From: an uncultured Clostridia bacterium
Lineage (GTDB): Bacteria > Bacillota > Clostridia > Saccharofermentanales > Saccharofermentanaceae
Length of the DNA stretch: 34,462 bases
Direction of reading: 5' to 3'
Assembly: GCA_947304405.1 (NCBI GenBank)
Contig: CAMZBB010000019.1
Location: 1 to 34,462 of the forward strand
Of this stretch, positions 23,026-31,562 are shown piece by piece. The translations under genes were made by a program, and so were the position numbers. Within the stretch, counting starts at the first letter, position 1; every line of letters begins with the position of its first letter. Under the pieces are notes generated by a model, which was given only the letters and a program-made list of their open reading frames with translations, did not search any database and was not told the origin of the DNA.

Positions 23026-26000
23026 ATGAAAAAGAAAAAGAAATTACTCCGGATAATTCTGGCGGTGCTGATCGCTTTAAATCAGATGATCTTCTATCTT
23101 CCTTTGAATGCGGATGAGACAGAGACTGCTGACGCTTCTGAATCTGAGACGGTTGCGGAATCTGAAAGCAGTAGTGTCTCAGACAGCACAAATGAGACTA
23201 CGCAAGAGCAGGAAAGTAAGCCCGCTGAGGTTATAAAGCCTGTCAAAAACGGAAAGGAATTCGTAAAAGGAGTATCGAGGCTTTCGCGTAAATACAGGAT
23301 CGCGGCATCTTCCAAGAAAGGCATGCCCAAGATCTCAGGTGCCGAAGGCGTAGATTACGGAGGATCTTGTGTTCTGTCATTCAAGAATAAGAGTGATTAC
23401 GATTCCGCGATAAAAGAACTCAAGAAAAAGAAGATAGGTTACAGCGTTGACGGTGATTTCTCGCTTTGCGGAGATCAGTGCAAAGCATCTTTTGACGTAA
23501 AGATAAATCCACATGCCAAAACAAAGATTGCGGTAATCGATACCGGATCAGAATTAGCAAATGAGAAGATATCTTTGCTGGGTGATGACGGAAAAGACGT
23601 AAACGGCCACGGTACATCGATGTCCGGCCTTATCTTAAGTCAGACTGATGATGCATACATAATCTCTATCAAGGCGATCGGTGATAACGGGAAGGGAAGT
23701 CTTTCTGACGTTTATGCAGCTGTCAGATATGCTATCGACAAAGAAGTCGATTATATTCTGATGGCGATCTCGATCAAGGATAACGGAAACTATGATGAAT
23801 TCGTTTCTCTTGTGGATGAAGGCATCAATAAGGGGATCAGGATAATCGCATCTGCCGGTAATAACAATAAAGACGCTTCCGGTTATCTCCCTGCCGGGAT
23901 CAAGGGAGTCATAACGGCGGGAGCCGTTGATGAAGACGGATATAAGTTTGAATCATCAAATTACGGCAAGTGCGTTGATTATTATATCCCTGCAGATTCA
24001 ACGTCAGAGGCTGCAGCAATTTTATCAGGGCTGATGATCGATGGCAGGGAATCAGGATGCTTAAAGGAATACAAACCGGATGACGAAGAAGACGAAGAGA
24101 ATAAAGAAGGCGAAGAAGAGGAAGATCCTGACGAAGATGAAGGAGACGATGAGTTTACGATAAACAAATCAAAGATGACGTGGCCGACCAAAAAAGAGTT
24201 GAAAGCAGTAGGCTATACCAATTCGGAAGCGTTCGGAAATGCTGTCATCAAGGCATGCAAGGCTATGAAAGGAGTCGATTACGGTACGGGAAACGGCCAG
24301 GCCGACTGCATGAGATATGTTAATCTTGCGTATGCCCAGGCATTAAAGCTTATCTCAGGACTTAAAGTAACGGACGGAAAGATACCCGGCCTAAAAAGGT
24401 CGAACGGCAACGTCACATATAAAGGAACGAGTCTTACGAATTCCAAATACCATCTGGTTGACGGATGCACTACATGGTCTGAAAAATCACCGCATAAGAT
24501 CGGACATCCCGGCGGTATCAATATCAAGGCTAACGGCGGGCTTAAAGCCTCTATCAAGAAGTTGGGCGCGAAAAAGGGAAGCATATTGCTGTTTGGCGGA
24601 AAGAAGGACGGTGAATTCCGCTGGACGCACGCTGCGATCTACGCAGGAACCGGCAAGAAAGTTTATGATGCTCCTGGCGGCAGCATGACCGCAGGTGTTC
24701 CTTATTCAAAGTCTGAAAGCGGATCCGGAAGCAAGACATATACGCATGTGGCCGCGCTCAATTACGCTACATTCAAGGAGAATCCTAAGGTGTCGGTGAC
24801 GAAAGCGTCTACGATGCCCGGAATGACGGGCGATAACGCATGTTATTCGTTAAAGGATACCAAGTACGGACTTTATAATGCTTCCGGGTCGCTTTTGCAT
24901 GAGTTTGTACTTGATGAATCAGGCAAGACAGATACTTATGAGATCAAGGATACAAACCTGAAATATTATGTTCAGGAGATAACGGCCGGCCGCGGATATG
25001 TGGTAAATGAGAAGAAATATAACGTAAACCTCACTTCGGCTGCATCAAATGGAGTGATCACCATAAAAGTCAGTGACGAGCCTGTCTCATCCGAAGGAGT
25101 CCTTCAGATAGAGAAGAAGGATCCGGAAAGTTGGAACGTAATAACCGGGATCAAGCTTTCTGATGCGGTTTTCCGCGTGGATTACTATGACTCGATTAGT
25201 ATCGACAGCTATAAAGATCTGGAATCTGCCGATGGTGAGACTACATACAAGATCAAGGCTACTGCGGATATTACAGGAAAGACTGCAGATGACGGTTCGG
25301 CGCGTTTTGAAATAAGTCCGATGACTTTATCCGATTCTGCAGATGAAGGGTATTTCTCTAACCTGAAAGGCCTTACAAAACTGCCTTTGGGGACTTATGT
25401 GATAACGGAAATCAAAGCACCTGAAGGATATAAGGTCGCTGATCCTTCCAAGCCTCTCATAATGAAGATACATCAGGAGGGAAACAGCGCGGTGGCATAC
25501 TATTCTGCTGATCCTTCCATATATCAGGTGTTAGAAGACAAGATAGTCATTAAAGAAGATTCGGTAAAAGGCAAAGGCTCATTCAGGAAAAAGATAAATG
25601 TAAATGAAGGAGATGACATAGATAAGACCCTCTATAACGCTGAAGGCACGACTTACAACGTTTATCACAAAATAAGCAAAAATCTTGCTTTAAGCATCAT
25701 TTTCGGGAAAGACGGAAAGATATCGGAAGTAAAGTATGCGGAAGGAGTAAAGCCTGAAGGTGACAATGGCGGGAACGAAAGCCTCGTCCTTCCCGTAGGC
25801 GAATATTATGCCAAAGAGATACACTCGGGATACGGGCTTTATCTGGATGCTTCTGAAGTGCCTTTTGAAATAACAGAGAACAACGTATCGGAGATGGAGT
25901 TTTCGGACGAGCCGGTCTTCGCTCGTTTTGACTGCCTGATCAAGAAGGTCAGGAGTAATGACGTATCAGATGATGTTACGGAACTTGTTCCTGTCGAAGG

Positions 26001-28158
26001 AGCGGAATTCAGCATCTTATACTTTGCTGATTTCATTGAAGATGAAAGCTATAAGGAAAAGAATCCTTCCAGATCATGGCTTTTCAAGACCGATCGTGAC
26101 GGCAAGCTTTTCTATGATGAAGAACATTTCGTGAGCGGCAGCAGCCTTTTCAAGAATAAGGACGGAGAATTCGTTGTTCCTCAGGGCACTTATGTGATAA
26201 GTGAGACAAAGGCACCAATGGGGACATCGGCAAGCAAAGAAGTCAGGGTAATAGTCATCCGTTTTGCAAGAGACATAATCAAAGGTTCTGATAACGATCC
26301 TGCAAGGTCGGAAGCATCAAGAAGCACGTTGTTCTCCAACACGGTATCTGAGATCAAAGACGGAATTATCGAGTACTATAACGACTTTGAGTCATCGATA
26401 TCAACGCTTGCTTTGAGTACTGCGAACGGTTCTAAGCATATCGCGGCTGAGACCGGAGTCAGCATAACGGATACTCTCACTTATAAGAATCTTTTGCCCG
26501 GATACCAGTATAAGATCAGGGCCTGGCTTGTAAGATCCGATGGAACCGAAGTGGTCAAGCCTTTTGATACGGTGCTTAAGATCAACACGGAAGAAGAAAG
26601 AAACGGACAGGTAAGCATCCCTTTTGTGATCGATGCCTCTGTTCTTCAGGGCGAAACGCTTACAGTAATGGAAGAAATCTATATCATCGACAAAACGGAG
26701 AAAGAGCTTCTGTACCTGAAGCATGATGACATAAACAACGAAGACCAGCAGGTATATATCCCTCTGGTAAAGACTGAATTCATCGATGAGAAAGTTGACG
26801 GTTTTGATGATGACGAAAAGCTTAAACTTACTTCATACGGCAAAGACGTAAAGCTTACGGATTATGTTTCTTATAAGAATCTGATAGTCGGGAAGAAGTA
26901 TAAGCTGTCAGGAACGATACTGGTAAAGGATACGGGCAAAGCCCTCCTGAATTCTAAAGGAAGACAGTATACTGCGACAGTTGAGTTTGAAGCAGATAAG
27001 AAGGACAGCATTATCAAGGTTGTCTTTGAACATGTGGATCTGACGGAGTTTACTGGTCCTATCGTATGTGTCGAAAAGCTCTCAGCTGATGGCATAGATC
27101 TTGTAACTCACAATGATCTTGATGATAAAGATCAGACATTGACCGTGCCGGGAATAAAAACTTCTGCTGCTGATAATACGAATAAGACAAAGACGCTGAC
27201 TTACACTGAGACAGTGGATATCAAAGATAAAGTCTCATATACAGGCCTCAAAAAGGGAAAGACTTACCAGGTAACGGGAATCCTGATGGATAAGGAAACA
27301 GGCAAGGTCTATACGGATAAAGACGGCGGTCAGTATGTTAAAACGGTCGAATTTGTTCCGGAGGATTCCGACGGCGTGGTGGAGGTGCTTTTCGAGAAGG
27401 TTAAGATCACATATGAATACAAAGAGATCGTCGTCTTTGAGAAACTTTTTGAAGCAAAGAACAAAGTCGTTTTGGCAGTCCACGAGGACATCAACGATAA
27501 GGATCAGACGGTCTACAGGCCTTTTGCATCAACGGTCGCGAGCAGTTCTTCGGGATCAAAGAACATAACCGGGACCAAAGGCAATGTGAAGATCACGGAT
27601 AAAGTGATGTATAAAGGCTTTACGCCCGGCAATACTTATAAGACGGTCGCAACGCTCTACAAAAAAGACGGTACGCAGCTTATGAATAACGGGACACCTG
27701 TAACGAACAGTATATCGTTCACGCCTTCGAATAGAGACGGGACCATTGAGGTGCCTCTTACATTTAATCTCGAAATGATAAGTTACGGAGAATCAGTAGT
27801 CATATTTGAGAATATCTATGATCTTGCGACTGATGAAGAAGTAAAGTCAGGCACGCAAAAAGAAGATATAGAGATCGTCAGACATCACGATCTGAACAAT
27901 AAAGAGCAGACGCTTAAATACAAAAATCCCGTAATACCAAAAACAGGGGAAGGTACTTCTCCTGCAATGGTAATTGGTTTGTTGCTGCTGTGTGCTTCAG
28001 CCGGACCTATGGCATTTGCGATCAGAGCGAAGCGCGGTGCGAAAGGCCAAGCTCGTCGGCAATCGCGAAGAAAGCCTGACGTGAATTCCTTATGGTGCTC
28101 TCTGAAACGCAAAAAGCGAGACGGCAGTAGCCGGGTCTGGAGAAACTGGAGCCCTTAA
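23026..28158 (+). CDS. Giant wall-anchored surface protein: subtilase, NlpC/P60-like, SpaA and VaFE domains
   Basis: About 1710 residues from ATG 23026 (CGGAGG seven bases ahead; ATG 23020 is too close). Parts in order: signal peptide (MKKKKKLLRIILAVL to LNA), Ser/Glu-rich linker (29-66), subtilisin-like domain (about 163-343) with Asp 172 (IDTG), His 195 (NGHGTS), oxyanion Asn 279 (ASAGN) and Ser 327 (DSTSEA), acidic linker (351-376), NlpC/P60-like domain (about 398-583) with Cys 428 (ADCMRYV) and His 535 (THAAIYAG), several SpaA/prealbumin-like domains (about 605-1113; VITEIKAPEGY, VISETKAPMG), four VaFE repeats (1129-1631), sorting signal IPKTG (1637-1641), hydrophobic stretch and basic tail. 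A sortase would link it to peptidoglycan; none is encoded here. The last 40 or so residues run antisense through the end of the aminotransferase gene and look unnatural. Confidence 0.9.
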   Translation: MKKKKKLLRIILAVLIALNQMIFYLPLNADETETADASESETVAESESSSVSDSTNETTQEQESKPAEVIKPVKNGKEFVKGVSRLSRKYRIAASSKKGMPKISGAEGVDYGGSCVLSFKNKSDYDSAIKELKKKKIGYSVDGDFSLCGDQCKASFDVKINPHAKTKIAVIDTGSELANEKISLLGDDGKDVNGHGTSMSGLILSQTDDAYIISIKAIGDNGKGSLSDVYAAVRYAIDKEVDYILMAISIKDNGNYDEFVSLVDEGINKGIRIIASAGNNNKDASGYLPAGIKGVITAGAVDEDGYKFESSNYGKCVDYYIPADSTSEAAAILSGLMIDGRESGCLKEYKPDDEEDEENKEGEEEEDPDEDEGDDEFTINKSKMTWPTKKELKAVGYTNSEAFGNAVIKACKAMKGVDYGTGNGQADCMRYVNLAYAQALKLISGLKVTDGKIPGLKRSNGNVTYKGTSLTNSKYHLVDGCTTWSEKSPHKIGHPGGINIKANGGLKASIKKLGAKKGSILLFGGKKDGEFRWTHAAIYAGTGKKVYDAPGGSMTAGVPYSKSESGSGSKTYTHVAALNYATFKENPKVSVTKASTMPGMTGDNACYSLKDTKYGLYNASGSLLHEFVLDESGKTDTYEIKDTNLKYYVQEITAGRGYVVNEKKYNVNLTSAASNGVITIKVSDEPVSSEGVLQIEKKDPESWNVITGIKLSDAVFRVDYYDSISIDSYKDLESADGETTYKIKATADITGKTADDGSARFEISPMTLSDSADEGYFSNLKGLTKLPLGTYVITEIKAPEGYKVADPSKPLIMKIHQEGNSAVAYYSADPSIYQVLEDKIVIKEDSVKGKGSFRKKINVNEGDDIDKTLYNAEGTTYNVYHKISKNLALSIIFGKDGKISEVKYAEGVKPEGDNGGNESLVLPVGEYYAKEIHSGYGLYLDASEVPFEITENNVSEMEFSDEPVFARFDCLIKKVRSNDVSDDVTELVPVEGAEFSILYFADFIEDESYKEKNPSRSWLFKTDRDGKLFYDEEHFVSGSSLFKNKDGEFVVPQGTYVISETKAPMGTSASKEVRVIVIRFARDIIKGSDNDPARSEASRSTLFSNTVSEIKDGIIEYYNDFESSISTLALSTANGSKHIAAETGVSITDTLTYKNLLPGYQYKIRAWLVRSDGTEVVKPFDTVLKINTEEERNGQVSIPFVIDASVLQGETLTVMEEIYIIDKTEKELLYLKHDDINNEDQQVYIPLVKTEFIDEKVDGFDDDEKLKLTSYGKDVKLTDYVSYKNLIVGKKYKLSGTILVKDTGKALLNSKGRQYTATVEFEADKKDSIIKVVFEHVDLTEFTGPIVCVEKLSADGIDLVTHNDLDDKDQTLTVPGIKTSAADNTNKTKTLTYTETVDIKDKVSYTGLKKGKTYQVTGILMDKETGKVYTDKDGGQYVKTVEFVPEDSDGVVEVLFEKVKITYEYKEIVVFEKLFEAKNKVVLAVHEDINDKDQTVYRPFASTVASSSSGSKNITGTKGNVKITDKVMYKGFTPGNTYKTVATLYKKDGTQLMNNGTPVTNSISFTPSNRDGTIEVPLTFNLEMISYGESVVIFENIYDLATDEEVKSGTQKEDIEIVRHHDLNNKEQTLKYKNPVIPKTGEGTSPAMVIGLLLLCASAGPMAFAIRAKRGAKGQARRQSRRKPDVNSLWCSLKRKKRDGSSRVWRNWSP
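26410..27918 (+). repeat. Four tandem VaFE-type repeats within the surface protein
   Basis: Protein-level repeats at about 26410-26763, 26803-27153, 27181-27525 and 27556-27918. Each opens with a (V)xITDxxxYKxLxxGxxY pattern and closes with a V(V/C)xE block and an HxDxNNxxQ motif (KHDDINNEDQ, THNDLDDKDQ, VHEDINDKDQ, RHHDLNNKEQ). DNA identity between copies is low, so they are long diverged. In related proteins such domains form intramolecular isopeptide bonds and act as a stalk. Confidence 0.85.
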
Positions 28159-29212
28159 CGAGAAGGAGGTTCTTTGAGGCGCATATCTCGGAGAATTTGT
28201 CGTCGGTCAAGCCTTCCGGAGTGTTCATGAAGATATAGAGCGCTCCGTTAGGTTTCACCGCGTCAAATCCGGCATCGATGATGTTCGAATACAAAAGGTT
28301 ACGGCGGTTCTCATAATTGGAGACATCGACCTTTGCGTTCAGGGATTTCTCGATGACGCGCTGCCAGATAGCAGGAGCGTTTACGCTGCCTAATGTCCTG
28401 TTAGACAGAACGATGGCAGCCGTAAGGTCTGCATAATCTTCGTTCTTCGGAGAAACCAGGGTATATCCGATCCTTTCACCGGGAAGTGAAAGGGATTTGC
28501 TCCATGAGAAGCAGACGATAAGGTTATCGATATATTTAAGTGCGCAGGGAACGGTCATTCCGTCGTATACGAGATCGATATAAGGTTCATCAGATATTAC
28601 GTGAACGACGTGATCCTGCTTTTTAAGCATTTCATTCAACTCGGAAAGGAGGGATGAAGGGTAGACGACACCGGAAGGATTGTTGGGCGAATTGATGATG
28701 ATCGCCTTGGTCCTGGGCGTGATAGCGGCTTCGATGCTGCTGATGACGGGCATGAACTTGTCATCTGTCTGTACGATAACTGCCTTGCCGCCGTGATTGG
28801 AAATGTAGCCGTTGTATTCCATGAAGTAAGGTGCGATTACGATGACTTCATCATCCTGGTCAAGAAGGGAATGAAGGACGTCGTTCATGGCAGAAGCAGC
28901 GCCTACTGTCATGCAGATCGCATCACTCTTGATATCAAGACCGGATTCAGCGGACTTCTTAGCTGCGATGGCAGAGCGCGTGGATTCATAACCGCTGTTG
29001 CTCATGTAGCCGTGCATTCCGGGAGTTGGATTGTTGGAAAGTTCTTTTAAAGCATCGCTGACCTCGTGAGGAGGTTCAAGATCGGGATTGCCTATGGAAA
29101 AATCGTAAACTTTGTCAGCTCCGTAGATAGCCTTGAGTCGGTTGCCTTCTTCAAACATCTTGCGGATCTGCGAACCTGCAGACAGTTGCTTTTTAAGCCT
29201 TTCTGAAATCAT
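28022..29212 (-). CDS. PLP-dependent class I/II aminotransferase
   Basis: A protein of 396 residues read on the minus strand. Fold-type I landmarks: KVYDFSIGNPDLEPP near the N-terminus, a GxxxA cofactor cup (VGAASAMN), NSPNNPSG (174-181), SDEPY (207-211), and the PLP-binding lysine 239 in SWSKSLSLPGERIG. It transfers an amino group between an amino acid and a keto acid; aspartate or aromatic substrates are possible but cannot be decided. ATG at 29212 has GGAGGAG upstream on its strand. The conserved family end is at ADELGL; the last residues SHRASL are read from the 3' part of the convergent surface gene, with a 137-base overlap. It is probably transcribed with the GGDEF-EAL gene 44 bases upstream. 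Confidence 0.93.
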   Translation of the reverse strand: MISERLKKQLSAGSQIRKMFEEGNRLKAIYGADKVYDFSIGNPDLEPPHEVSDALKELSNNPTPGMHGYMSNSGYESTRSAIAAKKSAESGLDIKSDAICMTVGAASAMNDVLHSLLDQDDEVIVIAPYFMEYNGYISNHGGKAVIVQTDDKFMPVISSIEAAITPRTKAIIINSPNNPSGVVYPSSLLSELNEMLKKQDHVVHVISDEPYIDLVYDGMTVPCALKYIDNLIVCFSWSKSLSLPGERIGYTLVSPKNEDYADLTAAIVLSNRTLGSVNAPAIWQRVIEKSLNAKVDVSNYENRRNLLYSNIIDAGFDAVKPNGALYIFMNTPEGLTDDKFSEICASKNLLLVKGSSFSRPGYCRLAFCVSESTIRNSRQAFFAIADELGLSHRASL

Positions 29213-29256
29213 AAAGGACTCCTCCGGTAAATAAGATTAGTGAAATTATAAACCTT

Positions 29257-30897
29257 TTATTCGGTATAAACGGGATTTTTGAGCCTGCGCTCGAAAAATC
29301 TCTCGCTAAGAGGCTTATCGTAAATAAAGGACTGGAACCTTGTGCAGCCGCAGAGCATGAGTTCTTTTGCATCTTCTCTGGTCTTAACGCCTTTGCATAT
29401 AACGGTAAAGCCAAGCATCTCGGCAAGATTGATCATGTCCTTGACTATGATGCTGCCGCGCGGATCCTCCAAAGAGAGCTGGCCGAAGTCGAACTTAAGG
29501 TAATCAGCCTTAAGATCCTGCAAAAGATCAAGAGAAGACCTACCGAGACCGAACTTGTCGATCGTTACCTTGACACCTCTTTCGGAAAGCTGCTGAGCAG
29601 CCTGTGTGAGCAGAAGTCTTCCGCCCTTGAAATCAGGTTCGGAGAATTCGATTCCGATGAGTTTTCTGTCAATGTTGTGGCTTTCGATTATGTCGATGAT
29701 GTCGTTGGCAAGGTTTGAATTGAAAAGGTTCTTACTTGCAAAGTTGCAGGTAATGGGGACCATGTCAAATCCAGCTTCGGTCCAGGCTTTAACGGATTCG
29801 CAGACTTTGCGGAGAACGTGAAAATCGATCTTTGTAACTATGCCGGAATTTCTTGCATACTCGATGAATTCATCGGGTGCGGTGATCCTTCCGTCGCGGG
29901 GCCATCTTGCCAAAGCTTCAGCTTCGAACAGGGAAGGGCGGCCTTCCGTTGCAACGACCGGCTGGAAATAGATGAGGAACTTATTCTCATCTACAGCACG
30001 GGATATTGTCTTGGCGATATTCTTCTGGTTGGCGAACGCGGAGTCTTTCTCGCTGAAAATAACGAAATCCTCGCCGCTTCGCCTGGCGATCTGCAGAGAT
30101 ATGGAGCATTCGCCCAAAACATCGTTCGATGTAATGTGTCTGGGATTTACATTCGTAATTCCGGCTCTTGCGGATACGACATGAGAGAAACTGTCGCCGT
30201 CACTCTGGAGCGTAACCTGAACCGCAGAAAGGAAAGCAGTAAGGCTCTCTGTGCGTGAAGTATGGAAAACAACGACAAAGTTGTCTCCGCCGACATGTAT
30301 CGCGAATTCGCCGGACTCTTTATTGACGAAGGAATCTATCTTCTGGGCAAACATCTTGATGGCCTTGCCGGTAATGTCGGAACCGAAGAAACGGTTGAGC
30401 TGGTTAAAACCTTTAAGACTTATGAAAGCGCAGGAGAAGAGGAATCTGTCTTCAGAATCCAGGATCTTTCGCATGTTGACATGGAAATAATTCAGGTTAT
30501 GAAGTCCCGTATCAGGATTGATATAACGCATGTCGCTAAGGAGTTCCTTGATCCTGACGAGAGCCGTGCAGTCACTGACGCATTTGCAGAAAATGGTGGT
30601 CTTGTCGTTGATGTCGGCATCGTTTTCGGGAGCGAAGTTGTGGCGGTAAAAACGCACGATCACATTTACGCCGTCAACGCATTCGACGGTTTTGTCAATG
30701 TAATTGCTGTCTGAATCGCCGTTGATATAAGTAACGGTGCGCTTGATCAGCTTGCCGTCGGCATATACATAATCTTCGATCTTTGAGATTGATAACTGGT
30801 TACAAACAGAAGCGAAAGAATCTCCGTCGAAACGACTGCCGTCAAATGCTTCCAAAGAAGCGGTTATGTCAGTAAAGAGTTTACTGTCTCCGCTCAT
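29257..30897 (-). CDS. GGDEF-EAL protein with degenerate catalytic motifs
   Basis: A protein of 546 residues. Residues 1-120 form an unrecognised N-terminal domain with no membrane segment. The GGDEF domain (about 125-285) has NPDTGLHNLNYF but GGDNF (203-207) in place of GGDEF. The EAL domain (about 292-540) keeps EAL (327-329), Asn 385, Glu 417 and Lys 468, but the DDFG motif is DKFG (447-450) and the EGVE motif is KGVK (502-505). Both changed sites bind catalytic metals or act in catalysis in active enzymes, so synthesis and hydrolysis of cyclic di-GMP are both likely lost; a role as a c-di-GMP-binding receptor or protein scaffold is possible. ATG 30897 has AGGAGC upstream, and a good promoter lies at 30927-30955. 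Confidence 0.92.
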   Translation of the reverse strand: MSGDSKLFTDITASLEAFDGSRFDGDSFASVCNQLSISKIEDYVYADGKLIKRTVTYINGDSDSNYIDKTVECVDGVNVIVRFYRHNFAPENDADINDKTTIFCKCVSDCTALVRIKELLSDMRYINPDTGLHNLNYFHVNMRKILDSEDRFLFSCAFISLKGFNQLNRFFGSDITGKAIKMFAQKIDSFVNKESGEFAIHVGGDNFVVVFHTSRTESLTAFLSAVQVTLQSDGDSFSHVVSARAGITNVNPRHITSNDVLGECSISLQIARRSGEDFVIFSEKDSAFANQKNIAKTISRAVDENKFLIYFQPVVATEGRPSLFEAEALARWPRDGRITAPDEFIEYARNSGIVTKIDFHVLRKVCESVKAWTEAGFDMVPITCNFASKNLFNSNLANDIIDIIESHNIDRKLIGIEFSEPDFKGGRLLLTQAAQQLSERGVKVTIDKFGLGRSSLDLLQDLKADYLKFDFGQLSLEDPRGSIIVKDMINLAEMLGFTVICKGVKTREDAKELMLCGCTRFQSFIYDKPLSERFFERRLKNPVYTE

Positions 30898-30926
30898 TTC
30901 AATGCTCCTGTTCTTTTGATGTTTTA

Positions 30927-30955
30927 ATAGTAAAGGACAAACATATTTAATGCAA
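30927..30955 (-). promoter_or_regulatory. Promoter of the GGDEF-EAL / aminotransferase unit
   Basis: On the minus strand TTGCAT (30955-30950), 17-base spacer, TACTAT (30932-30927). The start of transcription would fall near 30920, with AGGAGC and ATG 30897 behind it. Confidence 0.6.
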
Positions 30956-30973
30956 TAAAGTTAAGAATATAAC
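30946..30973 (+). promoter_or_regulatory. Possible divergent promoter of yraN
   Basis: TTTAAT (30946-30951), 16-base spacer, TATAAC (30968-30973) on the plus strand, overlapping the -35 region of the promoter of the opposite gene. The -35 is poor, so this is tentative. Confidence 0.3.
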
Positions 30974-31023
30974 AAATTTTCAAACTCTCATTAAAATTTA
31001 TTGATTATTTAGCCGGAGGCTTT

Positions 31024-31401
31024 ATGGATAAAGAAGACAAAAGAACTGAGAAAAGGGTAAAAGGCGATAACGGTGAGGATGCCGTGATCAGAATGATGAC
31101 AAAAGAAGGCTATACTCTGCTTTGCAGGAATTTTGAAGTTCATAACGTGGGAGAACTCGATTGCGTTTTCCTTAAAGGCGATGAAGTATATGTGGTCGAG
31201 GTCAGGGCAAGAAGAAATATAGGATACTATCCGTCTTCGCCTGAGACTGTCGACAGAAGGAAAAGAAGAAAGATTGTGATGACTACCGGTTATCTGATAT
31301 CAAAGTACAGGCTATATGAGAAAAACATAGTCTTTCTGGTGGCTTCCGTGACCCACGACTCAAGCGGAATGATTAAAAAAATCGAGCTTATTCCGTTTTA
31401 G
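31024..31401 (+). CDS. yraN: YraN/UPF0102 family protein (endonuclease-like fold)
   Basis: A protein of 125 residues. The family pattern is clear: KGDNGEDAV, then CRNFEVHNVGELDCV, then YVVEVRARRN, and SPETVDRRKRRKI. These give the Asp and Glu residues of a PD-(D/E)xK nuclease-like core (GELD, VEVRAR, where the usual K is R). The biochemical role is not settled; in other bacteria it is located near rnhB or the DNA processing gene dprA. Here it stands alone between a divergent regulator gene and an aminotransferase. GGAGG (31015-31019) lies only four bases before the ATG. Confidence 0.9.
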   Translation: MDKEDKRTEKRVKGDNGEDAVIRMMTKEGYTLLCRNFEVHNVGELDCVFLKGDEVYVVEVRARRNIGYYPSSPETVDRRKRRKIVMTTGYLISKYRLYEKNIVFLVASVTHDSSGMIKKIELIPF

Positions 31402-31453
31402 TGGTACAAAATGTAGAAAAATGTCTTCTTTATAAAAGCAATATGAAATTTGA

Positions 31454-31482
31454 TTGCTTTAAAATTGCATTTTAAATATAAT
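31454..31482 (+). promoter_or_regulatory. Sigma-A promoter of the aminotransferase-purB unit
   Basis: TTGCTT (31454-31459), 17-base spacer, perfect TATAAT (31477-31482). The start of transcription would be about 31489, giving a leader of about 74 bases to ATG 31563. An inverted repeat (31435-31442 with 31453-31460) runs into the -35 box. Confidence 0.75.
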
Positions 31483-31524
31483 TGTTGAGGTTTTTTGGGG
31501 GGACGGGTCTCCAAATTGCAATTT
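31462..31524 (+). promoter_or_regulatory. Palindromic motifs around the aminotransferase promoter, possible operator
   Basis: AAATTGCATTT lies between the -35 and -10 boxes (31462-31472), inside an inverted repeat TTTAAAA/TTTTAAA (31458-31476). A closely similar perfect palindrome AAATTGCAATTT lies about 24 bases after the expected start (31513-31524). The two are 51 bases apart, about five helical turns. No regulator is identified. Confidence 0.4.
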
Positions 31525-31562
31525 AAGTTTATCTGAATTTCATTTTGAAAGAGGAATTTGAC

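Noticed and set aside
23026-28158. Reading the giant gene as two or more genes
   Set aside because: One uninterrupted frame with a signal peptide at the start and a sorting signal at the end; domains follow each other without internal start signals.
29818-30714. Two plus-strand open frames (about 146 and 150 residues) opposite the GGDEF-EAL gene
   Set aside because: The minus strand carries recognisable GGDEF and EAL domains, a promoter and a ribosome binding site; the plus frames show no family pattern.
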